Shown here in pieces: positions 7,352 to 13,975 of a stretch of DNA of 13,975 nucleotides; within the stretch, counting starts at the first letter, position 1, and each line of letters starts with the position of its first letter. This stretch comes from a bacterium (GTDB lineage Bacteria; SM23-81; DAOVCL01). The translations under genes and the position numbers were made by a program. Below the pieces are notes generated by a model that worked only from the letters and a program-made list of their open reading frames with translations, had not been told where the DNA came from and searched no databases. Location of the stretch: NCBI GenBank assembly GCA_029932675.1, contig JAOZPP010000080.1, positions 1-13,975 of the forward strand, given 5' to 3'.

Positions 7352-9085
7352 ATGCCTAAGGGGAAAATAGGAAACGTTGCCTTTGTCCTCCACTCCCACC
7401 TCCCCTATGTCTTAGACCATGGAAGATGGCCCCATGGGATGGATTGGCTCAACGAGGCAATGGCAGAGACATATATCCCCCTAATTGATCTCCTCTATCG
7501 CCTGCTCGAAGAGGGTTATTCCCCTCGGATAACCATAGGGGTTACCCCGGTTCTGGCCGAACAGCTCTCCGACAGCTCATTCCCCGGTGAGTTCTCCTCT
7601 TATTTGGATAACAAAATCGAATCGGCGGAGACGGATTCTAAGCAATTTTCTGGCTGGAGCAGACCCCATCTGGCCCAACTGGCCATTTTCTGGAAGGAGC
7701 ATTACACCGGGATAAAGGCCAGATTTGATGAGAAGTATAAGCGGGATCTGATCGCCCCTCTGCGGGATCTGCAAGAAAAGGGGGTTGTAGAGTTAATTAC
7801 CTCGGCGGCGACCCATGCCTATCTCCCTCTCTTAGGCGAGGATACAGCTATCCAAGCCCAGATTAAAGGAGGCATCTCCAGCCATAGGAGGATCTTTGGA
7901 GTAATCCCCCGGGGTATGTGGCTCCCCGAATGTGCTTACCGTCCCCGGTATGAGTGGACCCCCCCCATAGGAGACGAAAGGGGTAAATCACTCCGTAAGG
8001 GGATAGAGGAGTTTCTCAGCGAAAATGGGATCGAATACTTCATCGTTGACTCGGTATTGCTCAAAGGGGGAAGATCCATTGGGGTCTATATCGACCGATT
8101 TGAGGTCCTGAAGAGGCTTTGGGGAAGGTTTGAAAAACAGTATCGCCCCCAGAAAGAGGATGAGGAGAAAAGCCCATATGAAGTCCATTTGGTGGGCTCA
8201 ATTGAAGGGAAGAAACCGGTGGCCATCTTCACCCGGGATCCGGAGACCGGACTCCAGGTATGGAGTGGAGAGTGGGGTTATCCTGGGGATGGCTGGTATC
8301 TGGACTTTCACAAGAAACACTTCCCTGGCGGCCACAGGTATTGGAGGGTGACTAGCGCGAAGAGCGATTTAGCAGACAAGCTTGAATATGAACCGGAGAG
8401 AGCAGAGGAAAGGGTGAGGGAAAATGCCCACCATTTTCATAAAATGGTGAGGGAAATCTTGACCAATCATCTCCACCGAAGCGGCAAGGGCGGCATCCTC
8501 TGTGCCCCCTTCGACTCCGAACTATTTGGCCACTGGTGGTTTGAGGGCCCCCACTGGCTCTATCAGGTAATGAAACTGATCGAGGAGGATGAAGGGGTTG
8601 AGCTCACCACCTGTGGAGAGTACCTCAGTCGGGTCCAGCCATATAAGGTGGTCTCCCTTCCAGAGGGCTCCTGGGGAAAGGGGGGGTATCACTATATCTG
8701 GCTGAACGAGTGGACCCAATGGACCTGGAAACACATCTATGAAGATGAAAGGAAGATGAAGGAGCTTGCCCAGAGGTTTGGGGGCACTAAGGATGAGAAC
8801 CTAATGAAGATCCTTAAACAATTGGCCAGAGAGCTAATGTTACTTGAATCCTCTGATTGGCAGTTTTTGATCAGTACCTGGTCTGCCAGGGACTATGCCG
8901 AGCTCAGGCTCTCTGAGCACCATCAGAACTTCCGAAGGCTGGCAGATATGGCCGAAAGATATGGAGAGGGAAGATGGGTTGACCCAGGGGAATGGAACTT
9001 CTTGGGGGCCTGTGAAGAGCGAGACCGCATCTTTCCGGATATAAAGGTAGAGTGGTTCAAGGCGGTGGAGTATCCGCCTAAATAG
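7352..9085 (+). CDS. GH57 1,4-alpha-glucan branching enzyme
   Basis: 577 aa, within the range of GH57 branching enzymes. It cleaves an alpha-1,4-glucan chain and reattaches it by an alpha-1,6 bond, making glycogen-like storage polymer in the cytoplasm. GH57 conserved regions in order: HSHLPYV (14-20), GVTPVLAEQL (63-72), THAYLPLL (154-161), GMWLPECAYRP (188-198, with the nucleophile Glu193), and APFDSELFGHWWFEGPHW (385-402, with the acid/base Asp388). The C-terminal ~170 residues (around 430-577, including WTWKHIYEDE and a Trp-rich QFLISTWSARDYAE) match the helical DUF1957-type domain of this subfamily. The AAAAGGAG site ends 7 nt before the ATG. The gene is 53 nt after rpiB on the same strand and may be co-transcribed. 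No glgA, glgC or glgP lies nearby. Specificity is assigned by subfamily resemblance; amylopullulanase-type GH57s lack this C-terminal region. Confidence 0.93.
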   Translation: MPKGKIGNVAFVLHSHLPYVLDHGRWPHGMDWLNEAMAETYIPLIDLLYRLLEEGYSPRITIGVTPVLAEQLSDSSFPGEFSSYLDNKIESAETDSKQFSGWSRPHLAQLAIFWKEHYTGIKARFDEKYKRDLIAPLRDLQEKGVVELITSAATHAYLPLLGEDTAIQAQIKGGISSHRRIFGVIPRGMWLPECAYRPRYEWTPPIGDERGKSLRKGIEEFLSENGIEYFIVDSVLLKGGRSIGVYIDRFEVLKRLWGRFEKQYRPQKEDEEKSPYEVHLVGSIEGKKPVAIFTRDPETGLQVWSGEWGYPGDGWYLDFHKKHFPGGHRYWRVTSAKSDLADKLEYEPERAEERVRENAHHFHKMVREILTNHLHRSGKGGILCAPFDSELFGHWWFEGPHWLYQVMKLIEEDEGVELTTCGEYLSRVQPYKVVSLPEGSWGKGGYHYIWLNEWTQWTWKHIYEDERKMKELAQRFGGTKDENLMKILKQLARELMLLESSDWQFLISTWSARDYAELRLSEHHQNFRRLADMAERYGEGRWVDPGEWNFLGACEERDRIFPDIKVEWFKAVEYPPK

Positions 9086-9357
9086 CTTACTCATTAGCTA
9101 CTTGGGTTTGCTTTTTGACCTGTAAGCCTTTCCTTCAAAGATATAACCCGAAATACGGACGTCAAGGCTTCATTATTTCCAAGAAATATTTACCTTTTCT
9201 GAGGAAAAGTTTCATTTTAGGTAGGTTTTTTTATTGCGAAAGGACCTCCTAAAGTAGCAGGAAAAATCGCTTGTTTTTTTAAGGTTTGGGGTTAATTTTA
9301 TAAACTGAAACCTTTACCTTTAGCAGTGCAAAGAATCCATGGAGATCAAATTATGAC
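9086..9357. other. AT-rich intergenic region with weak hairpins
   Basis: No convincing gene. It holds a 6-bp AT-rich hairpin, cttttc-tgag-gaaaag (9194-9209), followed by tttcatttt. This is a possible weak terminator for the branching-enzyme gene. A 7-bp inverted repeat aagcctt/aaggctt (9124-9130, 9164-9170) has a 33-nt gap. TCGCTTGTT (9267-9275) is the exact inverse of AACAAGCGA (9363-9371) inside the downstream promoter. Several T-runs (9225-9231, 9274-9280) are not attached to strong stems. Confidence 0.4.
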
Positions 9358-9386
9358 TTGACAACAAGCGACTTTTTTAGTAGAAT
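9358..9386 (+). promoter_or_regulatory. Near-consensus sigma70 promoter of the three-gene cassette
   Basis: A perfect TTGACA (9358-9363), a 17-nt spacer and TAGAAT (9381-9386, five of six). Expected start is about 9393, giving a leader of roughly 135 nt before ATG 9528. The leader contains a small hairpin, aacca-tatcc-tggtt (9413-9427). The spacer carries AACAAGCGA (9363-9371), whose inverse copy lies at 9267-9275, so a regulator could bind both sites. Confidence 0.7.
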
Positions 9387-9527
9387 ATTAGTTAATACTG
9401 AGTGACAAAAAGAACCATATCCTGGTTTTCTGGATGTTAATGACACTGGGGAAAACCATTTGAGTTTTTACGAAGCGGTAGATTGTTGTATAGAAAAGTA
9501 CCTCTTGAATGCGTAGAGAACAAACTT

Positions 9528-10193
9528 ATGGATAAATCAAAGTTCTTAACGAAGAGAGCCGCCTGCGAAATCAGATTTCCTCCGACGCCCGTCTATTATG
9601 AGAAGAAGACAGGTGTTTGGAAGAAATTTTCGCAGCACTTTCCACATTGGAATGTAAGTTATGTCGAATTGGAGCTATCAAACAAACAGAAGGAGATGGG
9701 TTTTAAGGCTACTTCGCGGAATGCTGTGTTTGTCTGCGATAACCTCTCTACATTGTCCAATTTTACAGACCTCGGATACAGGTTGTTAAGAGATTACACT
9801 AAAGAGTTAGGAATAACATCGCTGAACCGCATCGGTGTTAGAATATTCTATTTATGCGAAGCGGAGGGCTCCTTTGAAGATTTGAACAAGCTTATGATAG
9901 ATAAAATGTTCTCATTTCTTCCAGCCAAATCAAAGCCGACCGATATGGCTTACGTGCTAAATTTCGATCAAGGTAATTATCATTTCCATGTAGCTTTAGG
10001 GCCAGTTACCGACGAGGAGAGCAAGCGGCGATTAGATATGGAAGAGGGAACATTTCCCAAACTGTCTGTCTTTTTCGATGTAGATATATTTCAGAACAGC
10101 CTTTCTTGTGATGGGATTGAAACCTTTCTGCAGAAGTCCTGTAAAAAAAGCAGAGAAATTGCTCAGCAATTCGGAAACCAAATATTTGGATAG
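9528..10193 (+). CDS. TIGR04255-like family protein, function unknown
   Basis: 221 aa from ATG 9528, which has AGAG 9 nt upstream. An in-frame TTG at 9483 would add 15 residues but has no ribosome site. Layout resembles the sporadically distributed TIGR04255 family: an N-terminal strand CEIRFPP (13-19) after a short lead, a central part with RIGVRIFYLCEAEGSFEDL, and a late beta segment KLSVFFDVDIF, typical of that family's closing D-x-D-x-F strand. No signal peptide, membrane segment or catalytic motif is seen. It is first in a same-strand cassette: the next ATG is 12 nt after its stop, and that gene's AGGAGG overlaps the stop codon, so the two are probably translationally coupled. Base composition is more A+T-rich than in the metabolic operon. 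The family match is from memory of its pattern and is moderate. Confidence 0.7.
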   Translation: MDKSKFLTKRAACEIRFPPTPVYYEKKTGVWKKFSQHFPHWNVSYVELELSNKQKEMGFKATSRNAVFVCDNLSTLSNFTDLGYRLLRDYTKELGITSLNRIGVRIFYLCEAEGSFEDLNKLMIDKMFSFLPAKSKPTDMAYVLNFDQGNYHFHVALGPVTDEESKRRLDMEEGTFPKLSVFFDVDIFQNSLSCDGIETFLQKSCKKSREIAQQFGNQIFG

Positions 10194-10205
10194 GAGGCCT
10201 TAGAG

Positions 10206-10859
10206 ATGGCTGCTTTGCTCGATACTATTGATACAACCACTCAAAGAGATGGAAAAAGAGAGGCTGGCGCCATTTCCTCCCTAACCGTTACTACATGGCA
10301 ACTGGAAACAGAAGTCGATAAAGGGTTACGGGAAACCTCGCAAAAACCTGAGGTCAGTCGTTTAGGCCCTTTGGCCAGTGACTTGACATATCCAGAGCAG
10401 GAGTCTATGGCCGTGAGAGATCCGCAGACGCCCATGCTCCCACCGGTTACGGCTTTGGTGAGAGATGAATCGTTCGATTCTCTGGTATCTTCGATAGCAA
10501 CGTATGCTCGGGAAGAAGTTCTTGCTCATCTGGAGAGCGTGACAAAGCTTTTGACAGGGGTCAAGGAATCTTTCGAGGATGAAATGGATCGGCAGATATT
10601 GTTTTTTGAGGTAAAGGAACACCTGGGCAAGCTGTGGGAGATAGACTTTCCGAGAAACGACTATTTCCTTCAAGCTGTGTCCCTGCTGGAAGACTCCCTT
10701 GCCTATACTAAGTCCGAGGATCTGTCGAAGGAGCAAGTTGAAGGGCTTCTGGAGGTAGTTGAGATATGCAAAAGGGTAGATCTCTCAATAAATGATGTCC
10801 GCAGATGTGGAAGGATCTTGCGAAACAGAAGGATAGCCACAGTTCCAACTTTGAGTTAA
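10206..10859 (+). CDS. Hypothetical protein, disordered N-terminus and helical C-terminus
   Basis: 217 aa, not recognised. ATG 10206 follows AGGAGG by 8 nt, and the Shine-Dalgarno overlaps the stop of the preceding gene (TAGGAGG). Residues 1-90 are rich in Thr, Ser, Pro, Asp and Glu with few hydrophobic clusters, suggesting a flexible region. Residues 90-217 have a regular helical pattern (AREEVLAHLESVTKLL, QILFFEVKEHLGKLWEI, EQVEGLLEVVEICKR) ending in a basic tail (RRCGRILRNRRI). No catalytic motif, membrane segment or nucleic-acid-binding fold was found. Sitting directly before a PIN-like nuclease gene, it could be an adaptor or an inhibitor; this is inference. The stop TAA at 10857 is followed in the same frame, with no further stop, by the next gene's ATG at 10875. 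Confidence 0.7.
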   Translation: MAALLDTIDTTTQRDGKREAGAISSLTVTTWQLETEVDKGLRETSQKPEVSRLGPLASDLTYPEQESMAVRDPQTPMLPPVTALVRDESFDSLVSSIATYAREEVLAHLESVTKLLTGVKESFEDEMDRQILFFEVKEHLGKLWEIDFPRNDYFLQAVSLLEDSLAYTKSEDLSKEQVEGLLEVVEICKRVDLSINDVRRCGRILRNRRIATVPTLS

Positions 10860-10874
10860 GACAAACCTACCTTT

Positions 10875-11672
10875 ATGGAGAAGAAAGTTCAGCTTGATAC
10901 TACCATCCAGATATACAGAGCGTTTTCACATTCTTCAGTCAAGCGAGTTCTGGTAAAAATTCTTTCGCAATGCCAAGTTTTCGTCTCCCGATATGTTCTG
11001 TATGAGTTCAAGCGAACCCTGATAAAAGCTGTTATAACATTTTATACCTATGTTCGTGAGGAGCAAACTATAGATGACGCTTTAGATCGGGCAAGCAGAA
11101 CATTCAGCAGTCGCCAGAAGACGCATTTCATAAGCATTTTTCGAGAATTAGTTAAGAATCCGGGTATTGCCAAGGGGAACAAGGAACAGCTTCTCATTTG
11201 CCTTCAGAGGATGTTTGAGTGGGAGCTCTTGGATATCTTTGAGGAGGGCGTTTCCTATATTCCCGATCATATCCAGTGCACTCCCTCCAAAGCCGATCCA
11301 ACAGAGGGCATAACGCAATTTATTAAGCAGTTGCGGTGTCAAAAAGATTGGGATCAATGCAGCCTTCCCAGGTTCTTGAGATTAAAGCAGAAGCGACTCA
11401 GACGTTTGATGGACTTAAGTAAGTCTCCCGAATATCAGGGGAATAAGGGGTTTCAAACTCTTGCCTCTCTTTGTGGAAAGATTCTGGACGATTTCAACGA
11501 GTGTAAGGGCAACAACTGCAAGATATTGGGAGATATGATCATCGCTCTCGAAGTTCTACCAGAGAATATCCTTCTAACGAGCAATATTAGCGATTTCGAG
11601 CCGCCTTGTAAGGCCGTTAAGACATCGGTAAGGTTCATAAAGTACAGCGACCCCAAGGTGCCCAAGCTTTGA
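10875..11672 (+). CDS. Large PIN-like putative ribonuclease
   Basis: 265 aa. The N-terminal strand VQLDTTIQIYR (5-15) matches the PIN opening with metal-binding Asp8. VSRYVLYEFKRTL (37-49) supplies the expected Glu44. Near the C-terminus, ILGDMIIALEVLPENILLTSNISDF (217-241) matches the PIN block with Asp220 and the TxNxxDF-type Asp240. So four acidic residues of a Mg2+/Mn2+ RNase site appear in the right order. The protein is about twice the length of VapC toxins because of a long helical insert (about 60-200). It also has many cysteines (135, 155, 162, 200, 210, 215, 245) that could bind a metal. No Shine-Dalgarno precedes the ATG, 15 nt after the previous stop, so coupled translation is likely. 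An RNA-cleaving toxin or defence effector is a reasonable inference, not shown. Confidence 0.7.
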   Translation: MEKKVQLDTTIQIYRAFSHSSVKRVLVKILSQCQVFVSRYVLYEFKRTLIKAVITFYTYVREEQTIDDALDRASRTFSSRQKTHFISIFRELVKNPGIAKGNKEQLLICLQRMFEWELLDIFEEGVSYIPDHIQCTPSKADPTEGITQFIKQLRCQKDWDQCSLPRFLRLKQKRLRRLMDLSKSPEYQGNKGFQTLASLCGKILDDFNECKGNNCKILGDMIIALEVLPENILLTSNISDFEPPCKAVKTSVRFIKYSDPKVPKL

Positions 11673-11757
11673 AGGGGTTAAAGACGGTGACAAAAATAAC
11701 CGTTAAAGCCTACAAAGAGCTCGCACCCTCGCTATTCGCTAATTCTTTTCTTTTACT

Positions 11758-11838
11758 TCAGATATCCGGATGCTCCAGCGATTCCAGTCTCTTCCGCAAA
11801 TACAGCTCTCTGTCCTTATTTCCGATATGCAAGTGAAC
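11758..11838 (-). pseudogene. Possible 3' remnant of an unidentified gene
   Basis: Read on the minus strand, this segment gives a 26-residue protein-like tail: VHLHIGNKDRELYLRKRLES then LEHPDI, ending in TGA at 11760-11758. Alternating charged and aliphatic residues look like an amphipathic helix. The frame has no start codon and runs upstream into GC-rich palindromes. It may be the end of a gene destroyed by repeat insertion. Chance cannot be excluded for so short a stretch. Confidence 0.2.
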
Positions 11839-11843
11839 CTCCC

Positions 11844-11963
11844 CCGCCCACAGGGCGGAGCATCCGAAACAGTTTCCTCCCCCTTGATGGGGGAGGACTA
11901 AGGGGGGTGAAAATTATATCCGTCTCCCCCCTCACCCTAACCCTTTCCCACCAGGGAAGAGGG
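11844..11963. repeat. Cluster of GC-rich palindromic repeats
   Basis: In order: ccgccc-aca-gggcgg (11844-11858); tcctccccc-ttgat-gggggagga (11875-11897, perfect 9-bp stem); agggggg/cccccct (11901-11907 with 11926-11932); and ccctttccc/gggaagaggg (11941-11949 with 11954-11963, imperfect). None is followed by a T-run, and they are packed head to tail. This is the look of dispersed palindromic repeats that accumulate between genes in many bacteria, rather than of a single terminator. Confidence 0.7.
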
Positions 11964-12036
11964 AACTAAAAGGATGTCATTCATCCCCGTTCACAGAACT
12001 GGGTATCCTGACATGTTTGCATAAATGGAAAATTTA

Positions 12037-12061
12037 AAGCACTCTCTGCACCACCGTTCCC
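12037..12061 (+). repeat. Half-copy of the palindromic element found at 13846-13892
   Basis: Positions 12037-12061 match 13869-13893 at 23 of 25 bases (core ctgcaccaccgt). Here only the right arm and loop edge are present; no matching left arm (gggacggtggtg) is seen upstream. It lies 40 nt before the start of the lipoprotein gene. Confidence 0.75.
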
Positions 12062-12100
12062 TATTTTACCGCGGGAAGGGAAAGGAAGGAGGGAAAAAGA

Positions 12101-13648
12101 ATGAAGCACAAAATTATACCAGTAAACTTCGCAGTCCCAATCTTGGGATGCCTTCTAATTCTTGGCTGTGCAACCATGCAATCCAGGTACAAGAAGGCGA
12201 AGCGAATCGATACAATTCCTGCTTACAAAGAATTCCTCAATAAGCACCCAGATAGTCCTTACAGCGCTGAAATAAACGCAAGAATTAAACAGCTAAATGA
12301 TGAAGCAATTTTTAAGGAAGTCGAATCTAAAAATACCACCTCTGCCTATAAAACCTTTATCGATCAATATCCCAATAATATATTCATAGAAGAGGCTCAA
12401 AGAAGGATTACCCAATCAGATCTAGAAGCATATATAAGAACATGGAGGCTGGGCGCAGTTCAGCCATTTCGAGGTTTCATAGAGAGTTACCCAACTAGCA
12501 AGTACATTCCAGAAGCAAAAGCCCGTATACACTTTCTCGAGATGGTAACTCAATCTACTATAGGGGCTTATAGGAAGTTTATTGAACACTGTCCACACAG
12601 TCCGTTTATTTCTGAAGCAAAATCAACTTTTCCAATACTCTGGTTATGTGGTGACACTGCTGCAGTTGTGATAGACATTTATAAAGCGTACTCTGCAAAC
12701 TCTGATACCGTTCGTAAAGAACTCTGGCATCAGGTTCAAAATGGATTGGAAAAGATAGGCTTACAAGGAATTCTTGTAGATATGGACTATCTGAAAGGAG
12801 CCAACTATCCAAGGAGGTATCCGATATCAGCAGGACAGAAGAGGTACATCATCCATCGTCTTGCGGAGGCCTTTAACGATAAGAAAGTATCAGCTTTGCT
12901 TGTTATTGACTATACAGAGGAACCCTTACGGAGGAGGCGCGAGCCTTATAGTCTATCTCCGACACAGTATAATATAGAGAAAGCGCAAGAGAATATTTTA
13001 ACACTGCTTTATGGCCCCAGACTTTATATCGATTTTACAGTCTCTATCAAGGATGCAGAAACGCTCGAAGACTATTATTCCAGACGTTTCGTTACCATAA
13101 GAGAGCATTGGATATATGGGGGTAAAGAATTTGATTTAGGAGAATTTCTCCAAGTTAAAGCTTCTCTCCCTGAGCTTATCACAGCGCTGGGGCAGAGCCG
13201 AGATGCTCAAGCTACAATGTTTCTAATTACAGCCTTGAGCAATGACAATTTATACTATGATCTTTTCTCGCAGATTTATAGATGCCCTCATTGTGGGAGA
13301 CGCATAACAGACGTAATATGTGAACCGGACATAATACATAACCCGAACGGATGGCCTAAGTGCCCTTACTGTGACGGTCCCCTCGCATGGCTTGGGGATA
13401 CTTATAAAACGCCTCAAAAATGTGCAATAAATGCTTTAAAAAAGATAGAAAAACCCCCCGTAGAGCTGCTAATTACGCTCTTAAAAGATAAGAGCCCACA
13501 AGTTCGAATTGGCGTTATAGATGCTCTAGAAACTGTGGGAGGTGAACAAGTGAGAGAACATCTGGAGGAGGTCTTTCAAAATGACTCAGATCTTAATGTG
13601 CGTAAAGCAGCTAAAGAAGCATTGGAGAAGATCTCGCAGTCCAGATAA
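12101..13648 (+). CDS. Lipoprotein with TPR-like repeats, zinc ribbon and HEAT-like repeats
   Basis: 515 aa; ATG 12101 follows AAGGAGG with good spacing. Residues 1-23 form a lipoprotein signal (MKHK, hydrophobic core, LLILGC, Cys23; ILGC at 14-17 is an alternative). Four degenerate ~35-residue repeats follow, each with an AYKxFIxxYPxSxYxxEAxxRI pattern (about 40-64, 82-104, 122-146, 156-176). They resemble tetratricopeptide-like repeats of outer-membrane lipoproteins such as BamD. Residues 180-350 are unrecognised, mixed alpha/beta. A likely zinc ribbon has Cys395, Cys398, Cys421 and Cys424 (CPHC...CPYC). It appears inserted between helical repeats, since 355-390 and 440-513 look like HEAT repeats (PPVELLITLLKDKSPQVRIG, then a second copy after 485). 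A reduced CxxC zinc ribbon in an exported protein is unusual. It is probably a scaffold for protein contacts at the envelope. The partner is unknown. Confidence 0.8.
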   Translation: MKHKIIPVNFAVPILGCLLILGCATMQSRYKKAKRIDTIPAYKEFLNKHPDSPYSAEINARIKQLNDEAIFKEVESKNTTSAYKTFIDQYPNNIFIEEAQRRITQSDLEAYIRTWRLGAVQPFRGFIESYPTSKYIPEAKARIHFLEMVTQSTIGAYRKFIEHCPHSPFISEAKSTFPILWLCGDTAAVVIDIYKAYSANSDTVRKELWHQVQNGLEKIGLQGILVDMDYLKGANYPRRYPISAGQKRYIIHRLAEAFNDKKVSALLVIDYTEEPLRRRREPYSLSPTQYNIEKAQENILTLLYGPRLYIDFTVSIKDAETLEDYYSRRFVTIREHWIYGGKEFDLGEFLQVKASLPELITALGQSRDAQATMFLITALSNDNLYYDLFSQIYRCPHCGRRITDVICEPDIIHNPNGWPKCPYCDGPLAWLGDTYKTPQKCAINALKKIEKPPVELLITLLKDKSPQVRIGVIDALETVGGEQVREHLEEVFQNDSDLNVRKAAKEALEKISQSR

Positions 13649-13845
13649 ATTTTCATGTATCTCGAAAGAAGCAGAAATAAAGGTGTTCCCATTTAAAACT
13701 TTAAAGCCTGGAACTAGCTTCTTACTAATTCTTAGGCAGCAAGCGGACCGGGCCTTAAATTGAACTTTGGCCAAAGATATTTATTGCTATTATGCAGTGC
13801 ATTGTGAAACTTCCTACTTTGGGTAATGTGGGAAGGGGGAAATAA
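13649..13845. other. Intergenic sequence with nothing recognised
   Basis: AT-rich sequence after the lipoprotein stop codon. No terminator-like stem with a T-run, no gene and no good promoter pair was seen. An open frame at 13581-13763 overlaps the end of the lipoprotein gene and looks non-coding. Confidence 0.5.
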
Positions 13846-13892
13846 GGGACGGTGGTGTAGAAATTGCCAAGCACTTTCTGCACCACCGTCCC
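13846..13892. repeat. 18-bp palindromic element (REP-like)
   Basis: gggacggtggtgtagaaa (13846-13863) and tttctgcaccaccgtccc (13875-13892) pair over 18 bp with one T/C difference (a G:U pair in RNA). The loop is 11 nt (ttgccaagcac). No T-run follows. The right arm plus part of the loop recurs at 12037-12061. The form fits a REP-type or miniature transposable element. A link to a Y1 REP transposase is inference; no such gene is in the window. Confidence 0.75.
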
Positions 13893-13975
13893 CGTGTGCC
13901 CCTTATAATTAAAAAAGCTCTGGGGTCACCTATGAAAAAGTTGCCATTCACCCCTGGGTATTATGGTAATATCTT

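Larger units (their letters stand above)
11673..12100. other. Non-coding, repeat-rich region
   Basis: 428 nt without a convincing gene. Just after the nuclease gene a weak 5-bp inverted repeat, acggt/accgt, is not a good terminator. The middle has the inverted repeat cggatgctcc/ggagcatccg (11767-11776, 11857-11866) and a run of GC-rich palindromes (listed separately). The right part carries half of a palindrome that recurs near the window end. The GAAGGAGGG before ATG 12101 is the ribosome site of the next gene. Confidence 0.6.

Noticed and set aside
11844-11963. CRISPR array or terminator
   Set aside because: The palindromes differ from each other, spacing is irregular, there are no repeated spacer units and no T-runs.
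12025-12243. Short + strand open frame overlapping the start of the second lipoprotein
   Set aside because: It begins inside a repeat, lacks a ribosome site and overlaps a better-supported gene in another frame.
13581-13763. Short + strand open frame at the end of the second lipoprotein
   Set aside because: It overlaps the HEAT-like coding end in another frame and its product has no recognisable features.
13904-13975. Possible promoter at the right edge (TTGCCA and TATGGTAAT-like bases)
   Set aside because: No pair of boxes with 16-18 nt spacing is convincing, and the downstream sequence is outside the window.

Overview
The window reads as chromosome of an anaerobic bacterium with a Gram-negative-type envelope (two lipoprotein genes). 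Arginine is often AGG/AGA and isoleucine often ATA, and genes are tightly overlapped, a style common in thermophilic or uncultivated anaerobic lineages. I cannot name the phylum from sequence alone. All convincing genes lie on the + strand.

Layout. (1) Positions 1-635 hold a decayed IS4-type transposase followed by small palindromes. (2) At 779-1711 there is a His-rich lipoprotein of unknown role, closed by a strong intrinsic terminator (1728-1763). (3) recJ (1901-3637) is preceded by a near-consensus promoter so close to the ATG that the mRNA may be leaderless. (4) A compact metabolic operon, buk-hisC-ptb-rpiB (3778-7298), has overlapping or 1-nt-spaced genes. It is followed 53 nt later by a GH57 glycogen branching enzyme (7352-9085). 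Ptb and Buk together turn an acyl-CoA into its acid plus ATP. The aminotransferase embedded between them suggests that amino-acid-derived acyl-CoAs may be the substrate. RpiB and the branching enzyme add pentose-phosphate and storage-glucan functions.

(5) From 9086 the character changes: more A+T, less regular codon use, longer gaps and repeats. A good sigma70-type promoter (TTGACA-17-TAGAAT, 9358-9386) stands before a three-gene cassette: a TIGR04255-like protein, an unrecognised protein with a probably disordered N-terminus and helical C-terminus, and a large PIN-like putative nuclease. All three lie in one reading frame, separated only by single stop codons. This is the best candidate for an undescribed system, possibly defensive or toxin-antitoxin-like. 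(6) 11673-12100 is non-coding and packed with GC-rich palindromes. (7) 12101-13648 encodes a lipoprotein with tetratricopeptide-like repeats, a four-cysteine zinc ribbon and HEAT-like repeats. (8) The last 327 nt carry an 18-bp palindromic element, half of which also occurs just upstream of that lipoprotein gene, so the gene is bracketed by copies of one dispersed repeat.

No tRNA, rRNA or CRISPR array was seen. Assignments rest on motif recognition, without database searches.
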